Positions 44,094-55,215 of a stretch of DNA of 64,000 nt are shown piece after piece. Made by a program: the position numbers and the translations under genes. The notes under the pieces were generated by a model. That model had not been told where the DNA came from, did not search any database, and worked only from the letters and a program-made list of their open reading frames with translations. The stretch comes from Heterodera schachtii (Eukaryota; Nematoda; Chromadorea; Rhabditida; Heteroderidae), in contig SIJG01000113.1 in the NCBI GenBank assembly GCA_023374025.1, positions 235,213 to 299,212 on the forward strand, given 5' to 3'. How positions within the stretch are numbered: the stretch's first letter is position 1; each line of letters starts with the position of its first letter.

Positions 44094-44753
44094 CAGGGTT
44101 CGGATCTGTTCTGATTTTGGGGTAGTGACCAAATTTTGTTCTGATTTCTTTAATAAACTCAAAATTTTTGAAATTTATGGCATAATGTCACTATTTTATC
44201 AAGAAAATATAAGGTTTGTGGCAAAATTTGGTCATTTTTTACAAAAATCTGTTAACAAATCGCATTAAAAATCGCATAATTTTTCCCGGCGGCGCCTATC
44301 GGCACCGCCGGACGCTGCTCCCCTGACCTGTCCATCCCCTAAAATTTTTTGAAAAAATTGCGGCAAAAAAAGGCGTCGTTAAACGCAAGGAATAGTCGTC
44401 GCTTGGCTTTTAATTGCAAAAATTGTCCTTTTTGGATAAAAATCTGTTAACAAATCAGTACAAAATTACAAAAAAAAAAAAAAAGTTTTGGAAAAATCCG
44501 CCGCAAAAAAATTCTTAAAAATCTGATTTTTCATCCCCAGTGCACTAAAATTTTCAATTTGCTAATTTTCTCACCAAAATTTTTAAAGAAGATAATCGGA
44601 GGCAAAAATTATAATTTTTAATACATTTTGATTAAAAAATTATAAAAATAACTGATTTGAAGCAATTTTGCAAAATGTTCTGATTTTCGACCCCAAAATC
44701 TGATTTTTTGGGCCTGATGTTCTGATTTGGAAAAATTTTCGATCCGAACCCTG
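44094..44753. mobile_element. Non-autonomous hAT-type element carrying a GC hairpin
   Basis: A 660-bp element begins CAGGGTTCGGATC and ends GATCCGAACCCTG, with a perfect 8-bp duplication CTTTATAT at 44086-44093 and 44754-44761. Subterminal repeats use TTCTGATTTT. Its terminus AGGGTTCGGA is shared with the 1519-2214 element, but the interior is not. It contains the GC hairpin at 44287-44310, followed by a GC-rich patch up to 44340. The minus frame at 44640-44828 crosses its right end and is not a gene. Confidence 0.94.
44287..44310. other. GC hairpin inside the hAT element
   Basis: Identical in sequence and orientation to the hairpin at 15070-15093: CGGCGGCGCC, loop TATC, GGCACCGCCG. Three bases further out (TCC/CCC) also match on the left. 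Surrounding bases differ. Confidence 0.7.
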
Positions 44754-44761
44754 CTTTATAT

Positions 44762-45404
44762 TAAAGATAGATACTTGTAAAAATTGCAATATTAAAACAT
44801 ATTTTAAATTGGGAAAATTTATATTCACTTAAAAAAAATATCAACCATAATTAAAAGTTCAGCGAAATATGTATCTGGCAAAGAGGGTGAAAAATTAAGC
44901 TTTGGAAGTCTTGGAGCTAGAGAAATAAAAAGAAATAAACAAGGAAAACAATAAAATTCATTCTATAACTCCAATAAAAAAATATATATTTTATATTGTA
45001 TGAATCCGTAAATAATTCAAAATTTTAAATTTTAAAGTAAATTTATTTTTTAAACAATTTTCAAAATTATACAAATGAGAAGTGGTTCATATAACCAAAT
45101 ATGAATCGTACTTAATCTATTCACTGCAACAAAATTAATGCCTTTGCAATTCCAAATGGTATAATAATTAGATAATAGACAAAATTAGAAACAAAGAAAT
45201 AAAAATTTTCAATGAAACATGAAAAAATGACAATGTAAATAAAAATGCTTATTAAAACAAAATTATACTAAAAAAGATTAATTGAAAATAAATAATAAAA
45301 CTCAATCAAAAAAGATATAATTTGTAAATATTACTAGTCTATGAAAACAACTGCGTTTTGATTAAAGTATGTATTTGAAATGCATTACAATAGTGGACAA
45401 AAAA
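44762..45404. other. AT-rich background
   Basis: No gene seen. TTAATGCCTTTGCAATTCC at 45137 is another isolated copy of the word that follows BEL/Pao thumb fragments. Confidence 0.4.
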
Positions 45405-45533
45405 ATGATGTTATCATTTTTGCGGATCCATGAGTTTAAAGTGATTGCTTACATTATTCAATTAATAAATAAAATAACAGAGTATTTTACGGTTAAATCA
45501 TATATCTTTAGAAGTTCTTATAAAAATATGTGA
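45405..45533 (+). pseudogene. Possible hAT transposase C-terminal relic, copy 2
   Basis: A 42-codon frame with an ATG start: MMLSFLRIHEFKVIAYIIQ, then NKITEYFTVKSYIFRSS. At the DNA level CGGATCCATGAGTTTAAAGT and AACAGAGTATTTTACGGTTA align with 13190-13250 of the hAT-like relic at 13.1 kb. By itself it would not be recognisable. Its identity depends on that alignment. Confidence 0.35.
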
Positions 45534-47229
45534 AAAAGGCTAATTCATAAAAATGTGAGTCTAAATTTTAAAAGTAAATAAAACTTAAATTTCAAAAAGA
45601 CATATAAACTTATATTATATTCAATGTATTTTTCGGCAATTTTATATAATAGCATAAGACAGGATCATATTCAGATACATTATTGAAGATTTTTTAAGAA
45701 GAGCATATAAGCAACAAAAAAAAAAATTAAGAAATATGAATAAAATAGTTCAGTGATAAGTAAAATAAAACTACCAAGAAAAATGTTAATTAAAATATTG
45801 AAAATTATTCAATAGATAAAAATGATTTATTTAAAAAATGACCAAAACACTTGCTTTTTCATTTTTTTTTTGCAAAATCAATTGAAAAATTACTCCTATT
45901 TTCAAAAAAAAACTAGTAAGATTTTGTACAGGAAGGTTAAATATTAATAAAACATACAATTTTGAATGAAAAAATAAATGAAGAGATATTGACAGTGGAA
46001 AAAGAATGCATGCCAATGGCATGTTAAAATCAAAGAAAATAAATGAAAAAAATTCGGATGAAAGTTAAACTAATAATAATAATAATAAATTTACAACTTA
46101 TTATTATAAAATAAAATTGACAAAAATAATAAAGTTAAATAAAACAGTTTTAAAAATATGCAAACAATAACAAGGAAATAAAAAATGATTGAATCACAAA
46201 ATCATCCAATTAACAAATATTAAAAACAGAAGATTATTTGAATAAATTAAACAAAATTAATCACTCACAAAAACTAAATAAAATGCCGCAGTAAACTACA
46301 AGTAAATATTTAAGTGATTTTAATTAAATATTTTTAACTTTAAATAAAAAATAAAATGAAAAACAAACCAATCAATGAATGAACGTCAGAAGATGAGCAA
46401 ACAGCGCAGGATGAATATTATACAATAAATTATTATTTTTCGAACAACAAAATAAGCAAACTAATTCGAGAGCCAGACAAGTTAATTTAAAAATAACTAT
46501 TTGCATGTAAAGGACTCCTGAAGTATTACAAATCTCACTAATATGCTGCCACAAACTAAATTAAGAAAATAAATACATTTATAAAATAAAAATTCTTTTT
46601 GTTGTTATAAAGAACTGGGAGCACATAAAAAGTTATTTACGGGCTTTATTAAGCCTAACATTTAAAATAATTCAAAAAATAAATATCAAAAATAATAAAA
46701 TTCATAATTAAGTATATAAATGCATAAAATAATGAGTCAAATATTATTAATGGAAAATAAATGTCAAAAACAATAAAAAAGAAAAAGTTGATTAAATTAT
46801 AAGAGAGCCTTTAATCTTTTACTTTTACCTTTATTTTTCTAATTTTCCAAAAATAGCATAAAAGCACAAATATATGAAAAGTCGACAAATAGTTTTCTAA
46901 CAAGGTTAATAACGATTAATGCTTAGTATGTGTATAAGAAAATTATTAAAAAGTAAAAAATTTTAACGTTGCAAAAAGAACCGGCACAATTTTAATGTAA
47001 CTTTATATTGATACAAGAAAAATAAAATGTTTTTTTTATACGTTAAAAACTCAATTTTCGTTTTAGTAATTTAAATTAACACATTTTCTACATTATATTT
47101 ATGCAAAAAGTCAAGTTTTTTAAAAAATATAATTAATTAAGAATAATTTAAAAAAGAATAGATAGCAAAGCCAATTTTATAAACAGCAACTAATTCGATC
47201 TTGATCTAGAATAATGTTAAATTGATTAT
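45534..47229. other. AT-rich background with RepE copy 2
   Basis: No gene seen. 46855-47040 is the second copy of RepE (see 35580-35780). A run of AAT repeats lies near 46070-46085. The minus frames at 45831-46022 and 46372-46554 have no recognisable motif. Confidence 0.4.
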
Positions 47230-47960
47230 TTTTAATTGATTATTATTTAATTTTTTGACAAAGTTAAATTAATACTTATGCATTTAGCGTACTAAAAGGG
47301 AGAATTGAAATTTTTTTCATCTTATTTTTGACTTTTTGTTCATTATATCATACTATTTTTATTTTAAAGCATCGGATTTAGCTATTGTTTTCCATTTTAA
47401 TATTTTATTTATATTAAGAAGAATTGGAATTTTTGGTTATATGTACTTTTTCTCATTTTTATATTTATTTTACTTATAATTTATGCTTATTTATATATTA
47501 TTATTTGGATTATTAAATGAATAAATTTGATTTTCATTATTAGCATATTGAATATTCATTACATAACGTGATCCTTTGTTTCTTTCATATAGCCTTTTTA
47601 AAAATTTATATGAAATTGATTTAAAATTTATTGAAATGTTTATCAAATTTTTTGTATACTTTATGCTGTGATTTTTCAGTATGATTTCTCAATCTTTAAT
47701 TATTGGATAATAATATACCTTTCAAATGTATAATGTGTAGCTCTTATTTTATTTATTTAAATGTTAATACATTTTTGTATTGCGTAACTCATGTCATCGC
47801 CTCGTTTGGCTATGTTCAACAAAATAATTAATTATTATAATTAAATTATTTAATCATTTAAATATTTTATTTTAATTTCCTTTTGTGGTATTCTAAAATT
47901 TGATAGAAAGTAAAAATCTTTTGTTTATAAAAATATTAAATTAAAAATTCTGATATAAAC
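47230..47960 (-). other. T-rich patch, reversed relative to the rest
   Basis: Here the plus strand is visibly T-rich rather than A-rich, with sharp changes at both ends. Read on the minus strand, the texture matches the rest of the window. It includes a protein-like spot at 47780-47815 (NIAKRGDDMSYAIQKC), whose bases resemble the GCAACTCATGG word at about 7895. The simplest reading is an inverted segment of the same decayed repeat DNA. Confidence 0.5.
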
Positions 47961-48289
47961 AAGGATTCAAATGGGTAAATGGTTACAAAAATACTTAAAT
48001 AATAAGATAATTCATGAATTTCAAACAATATAAAATTACAAAAATTAAATATTTAAAATTTTGGAAAAAAGATAAAGAAATATTGAAATTAATTTAACCT
48101 ATATATTAAAACTAAAAACGGAGATTTATTTATTATTAATTTATCGAACAAACCACAATGAAAACGACAATATATTTCTGATAGACGAAGAAGTCGAGAC
48201 GTGAAAAATAAAAAATATAAATTCAAAATTACGATTATTGTTTTATATTAAATAATTATTATTCAAAAATTCGACGTAACTAATTTATT

Positions 48290-48450
48290 AATTTTGCCGT
48301 TTTGGCACATAAAAACATATATCGCACATATTTCGGAGTTTTGGCACATATTTTGGCATTTTTGAGAAAAAAATTTTTATTGCATTTTATGCATAAAAAC
48401 ACTCTATTTTCCCAATTTTTACCACATATTTTGGCATTTTTTAATATTAT
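48290..48450. mobile_element. Decayed hAT-like element interior
   Basis: Repeats TTTTGGCACATATTTTGGCA, in the style of the subterminal arrays of the dated elements, around an interior with TTTATTGCATTTTATG and TATTTTCCCAATTTTT. These correspond to the segment that follows the core motif at about 27965. Ends and target duplication are not recognisable. Confidence 0.5.
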
Positions 48451-48629
48451 TTAATTAATTTTTGCAACGAACCATTTTGCTAGAGTATTGAAACAAAAAA
48501 TTATGAAAAAGTTTAATAATATGAATGATATAAATTATTCAAAATAATAAAAAAAGTTACTTATTTTATACACAATTATAAAAAAGGAATAAATAAAGAT
48601 TACATCAAAAATAAATGTTATAAGCAATA

Positions 48630-49172
48630 AAAAATAATTAATAAAAAAGAATAATATAACAAGGAAAGCAATTACTACGATTTATAACAATTTAAAAATA
48701 TTAACAATATATAAGTTGGGAAGCAGAAGAAAAACTGAAACTCTAAAGAGCTTCATGAGTGTAATTTTTAAATAAAAGATGAAATACAATCACTTTAATT
48801 AATGAAAAGCTTTTAAAAAAATTAATTAAAGTTTTTTTATGACTACATCTGTACTTAATCAAAAAGGACGAAAGTTTAGGATGGTTAATCGGAGATTTTC
48901 TTAAAATAATTAATATAAAAAATATAAGATAGCAATAGAAAAGTAGCTTGTATAAATAAAATCTAGCGAAGTCTTAAATATAAATTTTATCAGTAAATTG
49001 CTAATAATTAAAATAAAATTTGACATTGCAAAAGATTATTTTACATGCATTTTCAAATTCAAATCCCACCATCACTGCTCAACGATGTCTATCTCTTCAC
49101 GAGTTTACATACATATACGTGCCTCGCAAAAATAACAAATTAAAAATTAGCCACTGCGATTCAGACAAATAA
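48630..49172 (+). pseudogene. BEL/Pao integrase N-terminal region relic
   Basis: Three islands in the order and spacing of a BEL/Pao pol gene. SWEAEEKLKL (48714-48743) fits the W-x-x-L-L-R block before integrase. LHLYLIKKDESLGWLIGDF (48844-48900) fits D-E-x-G-x-L-R-V-G-G-R-L. A 51-codon open frame (49017-49172) containing LHAFSNSNPTITAQRCLSL, HEFTYIYVPRKNNKLK and HCDSD fits the zinc-binding H-x(n)-H...L-R-x-x-F-W-I-P-x-G-R-x-x-V-K-x-x-I-x-x-C-x-x-C domain. Second His and Cys ligands are lost and stops intervene. The first 270 bases are duplicated at 50457-50720. Confidence 0.65.
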
Positions 49173-49897
49173 AATAATTAATTTTGCATTTCTTCGCCAA
49201 GGCATTTATATTTAAAAAGAGACATTAAAATAATATTTAAAAAATTTGTTTTTTAAATATATTTCTTGCGCCCAAAACTTTCAGATAAAAAAATGTATTA
49301 TTAAATATAAAAATTAAAAACATTGGTATAAATATTTTTAATAATAAAAAACAAATGGGAATAAAAATAAAATTGCATCGGTATTAATTCCTCTATCGAC
49401 AGAAATTAAAAAATGTAAGAAAATATTTTCATAGAAATAAAAATATAGGACAGTAAGCCCAGAATGGTTAACGCAAAGATTATTATAAATAATTAACACC
49501 AAAATGAATAATACAAACGAACGTTAATTTATATAATAAAAGAAGTGGTTTTTATAAAGTTTTTATCCAAATGAGAAATAAGGAACAAATACTTTAAAAC
49601 AGTTTTCAAAAGCACTCATCGATGAACGAACATTAGTTCTAATTCATTTATTAAAGATATTTAAATTTAAAATAAATTTTATGTTAAAAGAAATTAAGAA
49701 TAATTATTATGTATGTCGGTAAATATCAACTAAAAGGTCGATAAAATAATTGACATTGAGCTTTCAAAAAACAGAGCAGTTCATCGAGAAAAAAATTCAT
49801 CACGATTCTCTTATTAAAAAAATATCTTTCAATATAAATCAATTAAATTTAAATATAAAAATCTTCTTTAAAAAGTAAATAAATGACAAAATACAGT
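49173..49897. other. AT-rich background, probably downstream pol remains
   Basis: No gene seen. Being directly downstream of integrase-like islands on the same strand it may hold the integrase core, but no D-D-E spacing could be read. GCCCAGAATGGTTAACGCAA (about 49458) resembles the AGGATGGTTAATCGGAGA word at 48879. Confidence 0.35.
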
Positions 49898-50456
49898 TAA
49901 GGTGCAAATGGGGTGATGCGACATTTGCGCCGCACCATTTGCGCCGCGACACTTAAAAATTATTAAATGTCGCCAAAGCGACACAAATTTCTTTGAAATT
50001 TCTTTTATTTTTGATTCTTTTCGTCGATCAATTTTCCCATTCGCTCGCTCCTCTTCTTGTATCAGCATTAAGTCAGCCGGACAGTTTTCTGTTCAAGCAA
50101 TTTACATTAAATTGTAATTGTGCAATTGAATTGAATAAAGATTAAGAAAAAGAGTCTTAGTCTTTTCATTGTCTGTAAAAGGGACACTCAGGAGCCCTTT
50201 AATACAGACCATTAAGCCGTTGACCCCCGTTGGGTCGAGAAAGGCTTACCAAAGGAAAGGAGAAGAATTTCTCCTTCCAAATTGTCCCTTTGATAAAAGA
50301 GGAATTTCCTCCTTTAATTTGTCCCTTTGGGCACGTTGAGAGTTTCTGTCTTTTGGCAGAAATTCGCTTCGCTAAAAGATTCCCCCCTTCTGCCGGGAGA
50401 GTCTGCTTCCCCTTCTGCCGGGAAGTGCTAATTTTTGTGGTTTTTTTGCCCACATT
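49898..50456. mobile_element. GC-richer insert, possibly an LTR or unknown element
   Basis: A block of about 560 bases much less AT-rich than either flank. The right flank from about 50457 continues as a repeat also found at 48630, so this block was inserted next to it. It contains GCGACATTTGCGCCGCACC and a near-repeat (49918-49950), a polyadenylation-like AATAAA at 50134, two copies of a 37-base unit around TTGTCCCTTTG (about 50280 and 50320), and two copies of CCTTCTGCCGGGA (about 50389 and 50411). Frames on both strands (50199-50486 minus, 50230-50469 plus) overlap and look like by-products of composition. Ends and target duplication were not found. A solo LTR is one option. Confidence 0.5.
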
Positions 50457-50720
50457 AAAAAAAGAATAATATAACAAGGAAAACAAATACTACGATTTAT
50501 CACAATTTAAAAATATTAAGAAAGTTTGAACTCCAAGATAGCCTAAACGCCACAGAGCTTCATGAGTGAAATTTTTAAATATAAGATGAAATACAATCAC
50601 TTTAATTAATGAAAAGCTTTTAAAAAAATTTAATTAAAATTTTTATGACTACATCTGTACTTCATCAAAAAGGAAGTAAGATTAGGAGGGTTAATCGGAG
50701 ATTCTTAAAATAATTAATAT
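50457..50720 (+). pseudogene. BEL/Pao integrase linker and L-x-V-G-G block, copy 2
   Basis: Duplicate of 48630-48900, starting AGAATAATATAACAAGGAAA. The frame at 50650-50709 reads LHLYFIKKEVRLGGLIGDS and stops. It is closer to the family pattern G-x-L-R-V-G-G-R-L than copy 1, since the two glycines are kept. No zinc-binding frame survives downstream. Confidence 0.55.
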
Positions 50721-51005
50721 AAAAAAATAAGATAGCACAAAAAGTTGCTTTATACTTATTATGTTAAACCTAATAAATGTAAATGAAATTATTTAAAATA
50801 ATTAACATACTTAAATATTCTTAAATTTAAATTTTTGCACTACAAGAAACATAGGCTGGATGGACTCAGATGAGAAGGGAGATCAAAAAACATGCTTACA
50901 TAAATTTTATCAATAAATGCTAATATTTTAAAAATAAATTTGACATTTAAAAATTGTTTTACATTTAAACTTGAAACAAACAAAAGTAAAAAACAGTATT
51001 ATGAA

Positions 51006-51211
51006 TAGGGATCGTTTTTTATGTAAATACATATTTTTTTCCCATTTTGCATTTTGTGCCTGTTTCACCCTTTACTAAGATTTTTTTCCAAATTTACATA
51101 TTTGGTACATATTTGGGTTTTTTATACATATTTCTTACATATTTTAACATTTTTTATACATATTTTATTTACATATTTCGCGATTTTTCTTACATAAAAA
51201 AACGATCCCTA
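51006..51211. mobile_element. Short non-autonomous hAT-type element
   Basis: A 206-bp element with ends TAGGGATCGTTTTTTATGTAA and a reverse complement differing by one T. The flanks ATTATGAA (50998-51005) and ACTATGAA (51212-51219) are an 8-bp target duplication with one mismatch. The subterminal word is TTTACATATTT. The plus frame at 51047-51235 is a by-product of the repeated word. Confidence 0.85.
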
Positions 51212-51219
51212 ACTATGAA

Positions 51220-52854
51220 ATATGAAGTAAAATGATTGGAAAAATTTTTTTTTTAATAAAAAAAACTAATGGGAAATGAAAATAAATTCTAAATTTTTTT
51301 CTAAGATTAAATTAATATTAATTATTAAAAAATGTAAGAAAATATTTTCATAGAAATAAAAATATTACAAATTCTAAACAAGAATAGATAAGCGCGGAAT
51401 GGATACACGAAGTTTTTTTAAAATAATTAACATAAAAATGTAGTAATTATTTTTCCATTAAAATATACAAATATGGCACCTTAAATTACGCTATATAAAT
51501 AGTGATAATATATAATAATTACATTTATACCTCGAATATAAAAAATATGAGAAAGTAAAAATTAAAAACATAGATTATGTAAAAAGTAAGACAATCAATT
51601 AGGTTTTTAATGATTAAGAATATATAATTTAAATAATAATGTAAATACAAGAAGATGATGAAATTTGAAATACTTATATTCATTGTTTTTTCAGTATTAC
51701 TTTAATAAATTTAATAACAATTTAAGCAAATCAATTTGTACGACAACATATATGAATTCATCAAAATACAAATGCATGCTCAGGGTGGAGCATGCAGAGA
51801 ATTTTAAAAACAATAAAAATAAAATATATAAAGTATTATAAAACAAAAATCATATTTTTCAAGTTAAGTGTGTTTAATGAATAAAATAATTATCTAATGC
51901 AAAAAAGATTTTGATAAATTTAAAGGAAATTATTATTTATATTAAAAATTTCAACTGAAACTTATCTCCTTTTTTCATTAATAAATTTGTAAATAAATTA
52001 GCATTATTTAATTAATATTAACCATTACACATCTAAACAAAGATTTAAAGGCGGTTGAGTAGATTACAGTTGTTGCAAAGAGAAAATCATAAATTAATTA
52101 TTTTTTCTACAATTATTCGAATGTTTCGTCGGCTGCCTATAAAGATATTTTAATATAAAAATAATAATGCGTATAAATTGGAAATAATAATATAAAACAA
52201 CTATATTTGGCTGTATAAATGATTTTTATTAAATTAAAATATTTCCATAAATATATTTTATTTAAATTACATTGCAACAAAACAGCATAAAGCTTTTTGT
52301 CAGAATGGATGAATTAATTAACAATATTAATATTTTTTAAATAATGGCACAAAGTCTACCAAAAATACCGAAACGAATTTAATAACTTACTAAAAAATTT
52401 TTAGTTTCTCTTTATTATTTTATATTCTTAATAACTTAATAATCAAAAAAATGCAAAAAAATGAATAAAAAACACATTTAGAACGTTTATTAAAAAAAAG
52501 ATAACATTAGAGAAACTTAAAAATGAACAAATAAACAGTCAAAGTAGTTCACACTCTCAGGCCAAATCAGTAATGATGCATTTTGACAAGAGAATAATTA
52601 AAATCAATGTATTTATATTTATATTTAATATTTATCAATTGCTTAATCCCCAAGATAAAACAATTATCTAAAAAAGTGCTGCCAATTCTTTCATAATAAT
52701 TGGCATACCAAATATTTGATTTGTTTCTTGAAAACTTTATAGAGAATACATTTTTAATAAATAATATATAAACACAGAAAGAAATGCAATATAACTACCG
52801 ATCCAAAATCGAAGATATCGGGTAAGTTAATCACATAGATCTTAAAAAGTAAAT
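51220..52854. other. AT-rich background
   Basis: No gene seen. 52030-52170 weakly resembles the 5' flank of RepA (GCCTATAAAGATATTTT), and 52535-52590 has a diverged copy of the RepA peptide block (SSHSQAKSVMMHFDK). A splice-donor-like CGGGTAAGT lies at 52819 without a supporting frame. Confidence 0.4.
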
Positions 52855-53750
52855 TTCAATAGAAATTGCTTTAAGGCGTCGAGAAATAAACATATAATAA
52901 CAGTAAATAGTCTCGTAATGGAAAAGAAATAATAGTATTTGCTTCCAAATTAGATATTATAAAAAATGATAAAAGGTACAATAACAAAATAATATAATCA
53001 AACAATTTAAATAAAAATGACTAATAAATTATGAATATAATAAATGGAAAACATCGGTGGCCTCTGATGGACCAAAAATGACTTAAAGATAAAAACAACT
53101 AACAATATGCAGAAATAAATAATAATGATATCAGATAAATCCATTACTTTTAATTAATTATTTTCAAGATACATAAAAGCAAAACTAACTCGATTAATCA
53201 ATACATAAAAATACATTTTTTACAAAACTAAAAAAATAACAATTTAGAAATCATAATCATAAAACCATTTATTATGCAATAAAAATAATTTCAATAAAAA
53301 TTGCTTTAAGGCGTCTCAGCTCATGAAGCAAATTTATGTTCGTCAAATGCTAGAAAAGACTAGAGCACTAAAATTAAATAATAAAGAATCAAGAATAAAA
53401 TATACATAAATAAATTAATATAAAAAAATTAATAAATTAAATGCTCAAAATTTGAATTAACCAAATCCCAAATACAAAAAGATCACAGATTGTCTCTTCT
53501 CTCTTACTTACATTAAAATCATATATTATTAATTTATTAAACATTTTTTTTAAAACCGCTTTGCATGACTAATTAATAACGCAAATGACGAGAAATAAAT
53601 ATATAATAATAGTAAGTAGTCTCGTAATGGACAAGAAATAATAGTATTTGCTTCCAAAATAGATAATTATTGATTACATTAATGAATTAGGAATTAAGAA
53701 AAAGATAAAAATGATAAAAGTTACATATAACCAAAATAATACAAAATAAT
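52855..53750. repeat. Direct repeat pair RepF
   Basis: Segments 52860-52990 and 53290-53320 plus 53575-53750 share TTGCTTTAAGGCGTC, GAGAAATAAA, AGTAGTCTCGTAATGG, AAGAAATAATAGTATTTGC and AAAAATGATAAAAG, in the same order. The second copy is interrupted by about 250 bases. Short frame text (SRNKHIITVNSLVMEKK) is of uncertain meaning. Confidence 0.65.
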
Positions 53751-54731
53751 ATATGCTCCTTTTCTTATCATAGTTATATATAAATAAAAAACCTTAAAAG
53801 CATGTGAACTAAAATATCAAATCTGTCACCGAGAAAATGATACGTATCGAACTTTATTTAAGAAAGTTATGCATACATATAAATTTACCTAATATTTATA
53901 CAAAAGAAATCGTCAAACCTTTTTTTGTTTGTTGCACCGTATGTGCAATTTAGCCAATGTAATTAATTTAATTAATATGATAAACATTTCTAATAACAAT
54001 TAAAATTTTAATGAAATAAAAAAAAATAAAAATATTCATTGAAAAATACGGAAGCAATTTATATGACTTAATTTTCCCATAAATAAATTTATGTCCATTA
54101 ATAAAGAAAAAAATTAATTTATTTACATTTGTGAAAGCCTATTTTTATGCTGCGATATTCAATAAAAGCCTAACATAAAACTGAATTGTTTTAACAATAA
54201 CAATATTTAAGTTGCTTCTATGACCTGTATTCTTAAAAAATAAAAAAAATTATTAGAATTTTCAAAAATCGAAACAATTAAAAAAAATCAAAGACAAAAA
54301 CTATTATTAAAAATAAAATCCAGCAAAACAATTAAAAATGCTTGAATAGAATTATAAATATAATACTATATATTTAATGATGGAGAGCTCTAATTAGAAT
54401 TGAAAAAAACAGAAAAAATAATTTTGAAGACTCTCAACCACAGAAGTATTTTAATATTTAAAAGTTGAAAATACTATGTTTTCTAACTTAAAAATGTTTA
54501 TCTTTATTATCATGGAATAATTATGTTTAAAATACATAAATTAAAAAATATTCTTGATTGTTCGAAATATTAATTAATCGGATATGAATAAATAAAATCG
54601 TAATGCCTCTAAACATAACTATTAATTAAAAAAGGAGCTATACATTGATAATTTTTTCGAACAAAAATAATGGAAAATAAACCTGAAACATATTAAAAAT
54701 AAAAATTTACTATTACCTAATAATTTTAATC
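53751..54731. other. AT-rich background
   Basis: No gene seen over about 1 kb. TTATCATGGAATAATTAT at 54511 also occurs at 38813, about 160 bases (there) and 230 bases (here) before the two RT relics, suggesting the two pol copies are collinear further upstream than the recognisable protein. Confidence 0.45.
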
Positions 54732-55215
54732 AAAGTAAGTTTTGGGTTTACCTTTAGCCAATTTCTTTGGAACATGACTATTCGAAAACATTTGAAGCTG
54801 TACGATTCAAATTTGGCACGTCGAATCGACAAAAACCTATATGTTGACAACGTACTCATGGGTACACTAATAAAAATAATTGAAATGCATAGAAATATTT
54901 TAAAGATCTAACTTGTTAATTTGATATTAAAAATAAAAATGAATAGATCAAATTACAAAAGGTTTATTTTACTTCAAAATAAAAAAAATTGATTAAAGTA
55001 AAAACTAATTAAAACCAAATATGAATATAAAAATGCTAAAAATAAATTAAAATCAATTATATGTCCAAATGATGAAAAGGCAGATATCCAGCCGTTTCCC
55101 CACCTTAAATTGAAGAGTTCTTCGACCGCGAGTTGATTGAACCACTCATTCAAGCGTGATACTGAATTTTGGGTCAGAAGAATACCAAATGAAATGCCAT
55201 AATGACTTTATAATA
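54732..55215 (+). pseudogene. BEL/Pao reverse transcriptase relic, copy 2 (best preserved)
   Basis: An uninterrupted frame from 54732 to 54869 reads VSFGFTFSQFLWNMTIRKHL, then KLYDSNLARRIDKN and LYVDNVLMGT, continuing open to a stop near 54906. The pattern (V-x-F-G-x-x-x-S-P-F-L-L-x-x-T-I-R-x-H-L and L-Y-V-D-N-V-L-L-G) is the RT palm of BEL/Pao retrotransposons, including the active-site strand. Downstream, 55125-55205 has an E-L-I-E-P spot and GDTEFWVRRIPNEMP, the thumb block. About 65 RT residues are readable. The element's other parts are not adjacent in recognisable form. Confidence 0.8.

Noticed and set aside
50199..50486. Overlapping 95-residue minus and 79-residue plus frames
   Set aside because: They lie across repeated units of the GC-richer insert, overlap each other on opposite strands and show no recognisable protein pattern.
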